A stretch of DNA of 38,860 nucleotides, from positions 1-38,860 of the forward strand of contig JAUIIJ010000038.1 in NCBI GenBank assembly GCA_030431825.1. The letters are read 5' to 3'. The DNA is from Alphaproteobacteria bacterium. Its GTDB lineage: Bacteria; Pseudomonadota; Alphaproteobacteria; Rhodobacterales; Rhodobacteraceae. The notes below the pieces were generated by a model. That model did not search any database, was not told the DNA's origin, and saw only the letters and a list, made by a program, of their open reading frames with translations. Positions 33,910-38,860 of the stretch are shown here, one piece after another. The first letter of the stretch is position 1, and each line of letters begins with the position of its first letter. A program made the translations under genes and the position numbers.

Positions 33910-34715
33910 CCGTCGATCCGGGCGGCCATGATGGCGATGGCCTGCTGGTACACGGTGGCGGCGTTCCATTGCTGGATCACCTGGAAATTGGGCTGCCCCT
34001 GCTGATAGCCGCGCCCGGGTTTCCAGCCCTTCTTGCGCAGGAAATTCGCCGTCGACGCCAGAGCATCGGTCATGTTGTAGAAATCGACGCGGCCGTCACC
34101 GGTGGCATCGACGCCGTATGTCAGCGCGTTTCCGGGCAGGAATTGCGTGTGGCCCAATTCACCATGCCTGGCCCCCAGCGTCGCCGATGTCAGCGTACCC
34201 TGATCGACCAGTTTCAGCGCGCCGATGGCATGCGGCACAAAGAAATCCGAACGGCGGCAATCATAGGCCAGGGTCGTGATGGCCGACACCACCCGGCTAT
34301 CGCCCATGAAACGGCCGAAACCGGTTTCCATGCCGTGAATGGAAATCAGCACGCCCGCCGGAACCCCGTATTGCCGCTCCAGCGCCGCGTAGAACTTCGG
34401 ATTACGCGCCTTGCGCTGGCGCCCCTGCGCAACAATCGTATCCGCGCCGCGTACCCGCATGAACTTGTCCAGCGAATATCGGAACGATTTCTGGTTCCGG
34501 TCCGCAGCGATGGTGCGCGTCGCGTATTGCGCCTGCGACAAGGCCTGCAACCCACGTTCCTTGACCCCGGCGTTGCGTGCCTCGTTGGCGAAAGACGCCT
34601 TCCATGTTTCGAATCCGGCCCCGGTATTGCCGCATGTCGCCGCAGAGGCCGACTGTGTCAGGCCGGTCGCAAGAGCCAGCCCGAGGGCAAGCTGTTTGAA
34701 GGACAGTGACATCAT
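33906..34715 (-). CDS. Lytic murein transglycosylase, MltB type
   Basis: The 269-residue exported enzyme cleaves peptidoglycan with formation of 1,6-anhydro-muramic acid. A signal peptide (FKQLALGLALATGLTQSASA) precedes the domain. The catalytic glutamate is Glu130 in ISIHGMETGFGRFMGD. HGELGHTQFLPGNALTYGVDATGDGRVDFYNMTDALASTANFL is the strongly conserved MltB/SLT_2 core. ATG 34715 is preferred to a TTG at 34724, because GGAG lies 11 nt before the former and only 2 nt before the latter. The protein lacks the C-terminal peptidoglycan-binding domain found in many alphaproteobacterial relatives. It has no lipobox, so it should be soluble in the periplasm. Confidence 0.93.
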   Translation of the reverse strand: MMSLSFKQLALGLALATGLTQSASAATCGNTGAGFETWKASFANEARNAGVKERGLQALSQAQYATRTIAADRNQKSFRYSLDKFMRVRGADTIVAQGRQRKARNPKFYAALERQYGVPAGVLISIHGMETGFGRFMGDSRVVSAITTLAYDCRRSDFFVPHAIGALKLVDQGTLTSATLGARHGELGHTQFLPGNALTYGVDATGDGRVDFYNMTDALASTANFLRKKGWKPGRGYQQGQPNFQVIQQWNAATVYQQAIAIMAARIDG

Positions 34716-34822
34716 GCTGCTCAAATCTCCGTCTGCCGCCGCCCGAGTCTAGCAGACCGTCGTCATATGGAAACCGGCTTGTGCATATCATCGGCCAAAC
34801 GACCGGTGCCCTGCCCGCGTGC

Positions 34823-34855
34823 AAAAAAGGCGCCCCGAAAACGGGACGCCCCTTT
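34823..34855 (-). terminator. Rho-independent terminator of glnA
   Basis: On the minus strand a 9-bp stem (GGCGTCCCG, TTTT loop, CGGGGCGCC, with one G-T pair; 34850-34829) is followed by six T residues (34828-34823). It lies 33 nt after the glnA stop and is a classic intrinsic terminator for the glnB-glnA transcript. Confidence 0.88.
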
Positions 34856-34882
34856 GCAACGCGTCTGATGCGGTGCTGCCGA

Positions 34883-36289
34883 TCAGCAGCTGTAATACAT
34901 GCTGTACTCGACCGGGTGCGGCGTATGCTCGTAGGTTTCGACCTCTTCCATCTTGAGCGCGATATACCCCTCGATCTGGTCCTTGGTGAACACGTCACCG
35001 GCCAGCAGGAAGTCGTGGTCATTTGCCAGCGCATCCAGCGCCTCGCGCAGCGAACCGCATACGGTGTCGATCCCGGCCAGTTCCTCGGGCGGCAGGTCAT
35101 AGAGGTTCTTGTCCATCGCCTCGCCCGGATGGATCTTGTTCTTGATCCCGTCAAGCCCCGCCATCAGCAATGCCGCAAAGCAGAGATAGGGGTTCGCCGA
35201 CGGATCGGGGAAACGGGCCTCGACACGTTTCGCCTTGGGCGACTCGGAAAACGGAATGCGGATACAGCCCGAACGGTTGCTTGCCGAATAGGCCCGCAGA
35301 ACAGGCGCTTCAAAGCCGGGAATCAGGCGCTTGTAGCTGTTGGTGCCCGGGTTGGTGAAAGCATTCAGCGTCTTGGCATGTTTGAGGATGCCACCGATGT
35401 AATAGAGCGCCTCGTCCGACAGGTCGGCATATTTGTCTCCGGCAAACAGCGGTTTGCCATCTTTCCAGATCGACATGTTCACGTGCATGCCGGTGCCGTT
35501 GTCACCCGCAATCGGCTTGGGCATGAAGGTGGCGGATTTACCATAGGCATGTGCAACATTGTGCACGACATATTTGTATTTCTGCAGCTCGTCCGCCTGC
35601 TTGGTCAGCGTGCCGAAGATAAGGCCCAGTTCGTGCTGGCAGGATGCGACCTCGTGATGGTGCTTGTCGACCTTCATGCCAAGACGCTTCATGGTCGACA
35701 GCATCTCGGAACGCAGGTCCTGGCTTTCGTCGATCGGGTTGACCGGGAAATAGCCGCCCTTCACGCCGGGCCGGTGCCCCATGTTGCCCATCTCGTATTC
35801 GGTGTCGGAGTTCCAGGACGCGTCGGTTGCGTCGACTTCGTAGGACACCTTGTTGATGGTGTTGGAGTAGCGCACGTCATCGAACAGGAAGAATTCCGCT
35901 TCGGGGCCCATATAGGCAACATCACCGATACCGGACGCTTTCAGATAGGCTTCGGCCTTTTCCGCAGTGCCACGCGGATCGCGCTCGTAGGGCTCGCCGG
36001 TGTCGGGTTCGACAACCGAACAGTGCAGGCACAGCGTCTTTTCCGCGTAGAACGGATCGACATAGACGCTTTCGGTGTCCGGCATGAGTTTCATATCCGA
36101 CGCTTCGATCGACTTCCAGCCCGCGATCGAGCTGCCATCGAACATGAAGCCTTCTTCCAGAAAGTCCTCGTCGACCAGATCGGCGACAACTGTCACATGC
36201 TGAAGTTTGCCGCGCGGATCCGTGAACCGGATATCCACGTATTCGGCATCCTCGTCCTTGATCAGCTTGAGAACTGCTTCCTTGCTCAT
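34883..36289 (-). CDS. glnA: Glutamine synthetase type I
   Basis: The 468-residue dodecameric enzyme makes glutamine from glutamate, ammonia and ATP. Landmarks are the N-terminal [12 protein letters not shown] loop, the metal-binding [10 protein letters not shown] (Glu130, Glu132), [10 protein letters not shown] with His269, the glutamate-binding region [10 protein letters not shown] and the adenylylation site Tyr397 in KNLYDLP. The position 397 agrees exactly with the regulated GSI-beta enzymes, so control by the GlnE/PII cascade is expected. It lies 38 nt downstream of glnB in the usual alphaproteobacterial glnB-glnA operon and ends at a strong intrinsic terminator. Nothing is unusual. Confidence 0.98.
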   Translation of the reverse strand: MSKEAVLKLIKDEDAEYVDIRFTDPRGKLQHVTVVADLVDEDFLEEGFMFDGSSIAGWKSIEASDMKLMPDTESVYVDPFYAEKTLCLHCSVVEPDTGEPYERDPRGTAEKAEAYLKASGIGDVAYMGPEAEFFLFDDVRYSNTINKVSYEVDATDASWNSDTEYEMGNMGHRPGVKGGYFPVNPIDESQDLRSEMLSTMKRLGMKVDKHHHEVASCQHELGLIFGTLTKQADELQKYKYVVHNVAHAYGKSATFMPKPIAGDNGTGMHVNMSIWKDGKPLFAGDKYADLSDEALYYIGGILKHAKTLNAFTNPGTNSYKRLIPGFEAPVLRAYSASNRSGCIRIPFSESPKAKRVEARFPDPSANPYLCFAALLMAGLDGIKNKIHPGEAMDKNLYDLPPEELAGIDTVCGSLREALDALANDHDFLLAGDVFTKDQIEGYIALKMEEVETYEHTPHPVEYSMYYSC

Positions 36290-36327
36290 TCCTGATTTCC
36301 CCTCTCTGGAAAATGTTTTGCTATCGG

Positions 36328-36759
<432 letters not shown>

Positions 36760-36835
36760 TCAAACTCGCTGCCCTGCCTCATGTTTGGGCGATTTGCACA
36801 AAAATGGGGCGAAATTGAATCGACGGGATGTTGAA

Positions 36836-38386
36836 ATGCCTGAACTGTTAAGCGGAGCCCGGATGCGCGCCATCGAAGACGCCGCCATTACCGCGGGCAG
36901 CGTGACCGGGCTGGAACTGATGGAACGGGCGGGCGCGGGCGTGGTCGAGGCGATACTGCAGGAATGGCCCGAATTTGCAGACGGAGAACGCACGGCCTCG
37001 ATCCTGTGCGGCCCGGGCAACAATGGTGGCGACGGCTTCGTCATCGCGCGTCTGCTGCAGGACAGGGGATGGCGCGTCACCTGCCATTTGCTCGGCGACG
37101 CCGGGCGTCTGCCACCCGATGCACGCACCAATCACGACCGCTGGGTGGCGCAGGGCGCCTGTAGCCCGCTGAACGAGCGCAGCGCCGGCACCGTCACATC
37201 CATGCCCGACATCGTCGTCGACGCATTGTTCGGCACCGGCTTGACTCGTCCCGTCGAAGGCGACGCGGAATTCGTTCTCGGCAACCTTGAAACCATCCGC
37301 GCCGGATTCGGCGTCCGTTGTGTCTCTGTCGACGTGCCATCGGGCATGTGCTCGGACAGCGGCAGATCGCTGGGATGTTGCCCCAAAGTGGACCTCACCG
37401 TCAGCTTTCACACCGAAAAGATCGCCCACAGGCTCGACAACGCCGACATCTGTTGCGGCAAGGTCGTGGTCAAGGATATCGGCCTCGCCCACACAGAACA
37501 GAGCGACGAACGCGCAGGCCATGTCTGGATGGTGGAACCGCCAGCCCCCGCGACGCTGTCGAAACGCACCGACGGGCACAAATACACCGAAGGCCACGCG
37601 CTGATCCTGTCGGGTGGGCCCGGCCGCACGGGGGCCGCCCGCCTGGCCGCGAGAGGCGCGTTGCGGGTCGGTGCCGGGCTGGTGACGCTCGGCGTGCCGC
37701 CCCGCGCACAATCCGAGGTCGCCGCGCATGTCACCGCGATCATGCAGACCCCGATCGCGGACGCCGACGCGCTCACCGAGCTTCTCTGGGATACGCGTCT
37801 CAACGCCCTCTGCCTCGGTCCGGGTCTCGGCATCGGTACGGCGCAGCGCGCGCTGATCGAGGCGGCTTTGCCGCTTGCGCGACCTGTTGTGCTCGACGCG
37901 GATGCGCTGACCCTGTTTCGCGATGCGCCCGGCGAGCTGTTCGACCTCTGCCACGACCGCGTTGTCCTGACCCCGCACGGCGGCGAGTTTGCCCGCCTGT
38001 TTCCCGATCTCGCGGACCGCCTGGCAGCCGATCCCTCCCGCGGTCCGGTCTATTCCAGGGTCAACGCCACGCGCGCGGCGGCGAAACGCGCGGGCTGTAC
38101 CGTCCTCTACAAGGGCGCCTCCACCGTGATTGCCGCACCCGACGGGCGCTGTTCGATCCACTCGGCACAATATGAACGCCGCGCTCCGTGGCTCGCCACT
38201 GCCGGTTCGGGCGACGTGCTGGCCGGATTCATCACGGGGCTCATGGCGCGCGGCATGGGACCGATGCAGGCGAGCGAAACCGCTGCCTGGTTGCACACCG
38301 AATGCGCCCTGAGTTTTGGCCCCGCACTGACCGCCGAAGACATCCCGGAGCAGATACCCAAGGTCTTCGCGGCACTCGGAATGTGA
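36836..38386 (+). CDS. nnrDE: Bifunctional NAD(P)HX epimerase/dehydratase
   Basis: The 516-residue metabolite-repair enzyme restores hydrated NADH/NADPH. The N-terminal YjeF-type epimerase domain (1-215) contains GNNGGDGF at 61-68 and VDALFGTGLTRP. The C-terminal ADP/ATP-dependent dehydratase domain (about 225-516) contains HALILSGGPGRTGAARLAARGAL, LTPHGGEFARLFPD and the ribokinase-like anion hole TAGSGDVLAG (GSGD at 457-460). The ATG at 36836 aligns with the usual N-terminus; an extension upstream would run into the glnB promoter region. It stands alone, divergent to glnB. The symbol refers to the two fused activities (NnrE, NnrD). Confidence 0.95.
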   Translation: MPELLSGARMRAIEDAAITAGSVTGLELMERAGAGVVEAILQEWPEFADGERTASILCGPGNNGGDGFVIARLLQDRGWRVTCHLLGDAGRLPPDARTNHDRWVAQGACSPLNERSAGTVTSMPDIVVDALFGTGLTRPVEGDAEFVLGNLETIRAGFGVRCVSVDVPSGMCSDSGRSLGCCPKVDLTVSFHTEKIAHRLDNADICCGKVVVKDIGLAHTEQSDERAGHVWMVEPPAPATLSKRTDGHKYTEGHALILSGGPGRTGAARLAARGALRVGAGLVTLGVPPRAQSEVAAHVTAIMQTPIADADALTELLWDTRLNALCLGPGLGIGTAQRALIEAALPLARPVVLDADALTLFRDAPGELFDLCHDRVVLTPHGGEFARLFPDLADRLAADPSRGPVYSRVNATRAAAKRAGCTVLYKGASTVIAAPDGRCSIHSAQYERRAPWLATAGSGDVLAGFITGLMARGMGPMQASETAAWLHTECALSFGPALTAEDIPEQIPKVFAALGM

Positions 38387-38543
38387 CGAGACCGCGCTTA
38401 CGACGCCACGCTTTACCGCCCGGTGCGGCGGCTTCCCAAGGCGTAATTTGCCGAAGTCGACACGCATTTCTTCTCGCATCCCCGCGAGAGCTTTGCTAAG
38501 CAACGCCAATCCGCGCATGCCCCATGGCATGCAACGCGGATGT

Positions 38544-38628
38544 GCGGGTGTGGCGGAATTGGTAGACGCACCAGATTTAGGTTCTGGCGCCGCAAGGCGT
38601 GGGGGTTCAAGTCCCTTCACCCGCACCA
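38544..38628 (+). tRNA. tRNA-Leu (anticodon UAG)
   Basis: An 85-nt cloverleaf is closed by the acceptor stem GCGGGTG/CACCCGC, with discriminator A and encoded CCA. The anticodon arm CCAGA-TTTAGGT-TCTGG exposes TAG at 38578-38580, reading CUA and related leucine codons. The T arm GGGGGTTCAAGTCCC and the long variable region (class II) are as expected for leucine. The D-arm contains GGTAGAC. Confidence 0.97.
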
Positions 38629-38683
38629 TCTCACACTTCTCGTTGTAAAACCTCCTAACATTTTAAAATATGAGATGGTTTTT
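38625..38683 (+). terminator. Inverted repeat joining the tRNA 3' end to a T-tract
   Basis: ACCATCTCA (38625-38633, including the discriminator and CCA) is perfectly complementary to TGAGATGGT (38671-38679), and TTTTT follows from 38679. The 37-nt loop is AT-rich and holds ATTTTAAAAT. It may act as the terminator of the tRNA transcript or be a remnant of an insertion boundary; the T-tract favours termination. Confidence 0.45.
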
Positions 38684-38741
38684 GGTGTTCCATACACACC
38701 TTCCGGCGTGAACCTGAGCGGCTCAGAAAACGCCAGCCTTA

Positions 38742-38860
38742 GAGCATGGTCCTTGAAATGTGAATCGTCGGGATTCGCACGGGGCCGTTTTTGTGCTTCA
38801 CCATATGTGGAGGTGGATCATGGGCAAATCGCTATCATTGGACATTCGGGAGAGGGTCGT
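38742..38860 (+). mobile_element. IS630-like insertion sequence, left end (continues beyond window)
   Basis: The sequence changes character just after a TA dinucleotide (38740-38741), the IS630 target. It begins GAGCATGGTCCTTGAAATGT and contains a short inverted repeat GAATC-GTCGG-GATTC before the transposase start at 38820. The exact terminal repeat cannot be defined without the right end, so the left boundary is approximate. Confidence 0.55.
38820..38860 (+). CDS. IS630 family transposase, N-terminal fragment
   Basis: Thirteen codons remain before the window ends: MGKSLSLDIRERV. This matches the N-terminal helix-turn-helix beginning of IS630-family transposases (typically MG/S-xx-L-S-x-D-L/I-RxRVV). 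A GGAGGTGG ribosome site lies upstream of ATG 38820. The catalytic DDE domain is outside the window, so intactness cannot be judged. Confidence 0.75.
   Translation, partial: MGKSLSLDIRERV

Noticed and set aside
38416..38431. Hairpin CCGCC-N6-GGCGG as terminator after the NAD(P)HX repair gene
   Set aside because: A five-pair stem without a T-run is expected by chance at this GC content.
36848..38629. Long minus-strand frame opposite the NAD(P)HX repair gene, running into the tRNA
   Set aside because: It crosses tRNA-Leu and opposes a clear bifunctional enzyme.

Overview
The window is high-GC, densely packed DNA from an alphaproteobacterium, most probably a marine Rhodobacterales (roseobacter-type) heterotroph. 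The evidence is an NDUFS4-like complex I subunit, a glnB-glnA pair, DctPQM TRAP transport, an oxalate cluster of the formyl-CoA type and an IS630 element. The species assignment is inference; no rRNA is present.

Region 1 (1-8995) is an oxalate/formyl-CoA locus built around a divergent promoter near 4.9-5.05 kb. Leftward run a GntR/FCD regulator, oxalyl-CoA decarboxylase (oxc), formyl-CoA:oxalate CoA-transferase (frc), a formyltransferase that resembles the N-terminal domain of 10-formyl-THF dehydrogenase rather than Met-tRNA formyltransferase, and the start of formate-THF ligase (fhs). Rightward run an isochorismatase-fold hydrolase, a succinyl-CoA-synthetase-like pair and a PanE-like reductase. 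Two copies of the palindrome TGGTATACCA, 84 bp apart, probably let the GntR protein control both arms. Together the genes can activate oxalate, decarboxylate it to formyl-CoA, feed C1 units into folate and perhaps reduce oxalyl-CoA to glyoxylate.

Region 2 (about 9.0-17.0 kb) is mostly housekeeping: uvrB with an AT-rich orphan gene at its 3' end, an NDUFS4-like subunit, a GNAT acetyltransferase, an exported caspase-like protein with a C-terminal CxxCH motif facing a YceI-OmpA fusion, and a UDP-glucuronate-4-epimerase-like enzyme.

Region 3 (about 17.2-25.5 kb) is an accessory catabolic operon: IclR regulator, E1 alpha/beta of a 2-oxoacid dehydrogenase without E2/E3, a complete TRAP transporter, an acetolactate-synthase-like ThDP enzyme and a protein of unknown function made of two diverged copies of one domain. 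The substrate is unknown.

Region 4 (25.7-31.6 kb) holds a 1058-residue cytoplasmic reductive dehalogenase fused to a flavin/[2Fe-2S] reductase (BhbA-like architecture), followed by an ArsR regulator with a consensus-like, possibly leaderless promoter, an ArsP-type permease and an MFS transporter.

Region 5 (31.6-38.9 kb) returns to core genes: MBL-fold hydrolase, EnvZ-like kinase, MltB-like lytic transglycosylase, glnA, glnB, the bifunctional NAD(P)HX repair enzyme and tRNA-Leu(UAG). The window ends inside an IS630-like element. No gene-free stretch exceeds about 300 bases.
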